DNA from: Ilumatobacteraceae bacterium
GTDB lineage: Bacteria; Actinomycetota; Acidimicrobiia; Acidimicrobiales; Ilumatobacteraceae
Reading direction: 5' to 3'
NCBI GenBank assembly: GCA_019090765.1
Contig: JAHRVJ010000344.1
Location: 1 to 5,630 of the forward strand
DNA length: 5,630 bases
Made by a program: the position numbers and the translations under genes. Numbering within the stretch: position 1 is the stretch's first letter; the number at the start of each line of letters is the position of its first letter. Below, one piece after another: positions 5,630-5,630 of the stretch. The notes under the pieces were generated by a model. That model ran no database searches, was not told where the DNA came from, and saw only the letters and a list, made by a program, of their open reading frames with translations.

Positions 5630-5630
5630 A

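Overview
The window is GC-rich and densely coded. Intergenic gaps are short, three of the five chosen starts are GTG, and all four visible stop codons are TAG. Together with the protein types, this fits an actinobacterium: a GNAT fused to an acyl-CoA-synthetase-like region, a Thr/Pro-rich lipoprotein hydrolase, and a short S30AE protein ending in a basic tail. Acidimicrobiia or a relative is my guess from general resemblance, not a proven placement. I see no mobile element, CRISPR array, tRNA or rRNA.

Left part (1-2678): two divergent genes share a 69-bp intergenic region. On the minus strand is the first 532 residues of a large protein, cut by the left window edge. It has an N-terminal GNAT acetyltransferase domain followed by an NDP-forming acyl-CoA-synthetase-like region, the Pat/PatZ-type parts in GNAT-first order. 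On the plus strand is a complete zinc-dependent deacetylase of the class II histone deacetylase type. A protein acetyltransferase next to a deacetylase suggests a reversible lysine-acylation module, comparable in logic to the acuA/acuC pairing of Bacillus. The synthetase-like part appears to lack the loop that carries the phospho-histidine of true ligases, so it is more likely a CoA/acyl-CoA-binding sensor than an enzyme. A nested inverted repeat lies between the two genes.

Middle part (2687-3981): convergent with the deacetylase is a secreted lipoprotein serine hydrolase of the class C beta-lactamase/DD-peptidase fold. It carries a roughly 75-residue Thr/Pro/Ser/Ala linker. A small hairpin sits at the convergence point.

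Right part (3982-5630): a 135-bp divergent spacer leads to a small plus-strand protein resembling ribosome hibernation factors (HPF/RaiA, S30AE family), which has the clearest Shine-Dalgarno site in the window. Convergent with it is a membrane fatty-acid desaturase with all three histidine boxes. Upstream of the desaturase, at the right window edge, is an 18-bp imperfect palindrome that looks like a TetR-family operator.

Most of the window is recognisable housekeeping or regulatory metabolism. The best candidates for something less described are the acetylation module with its pseudo-ligase region, the intergenic inverted repeat with a four-codon upstream ORF, and the desaturase operator.
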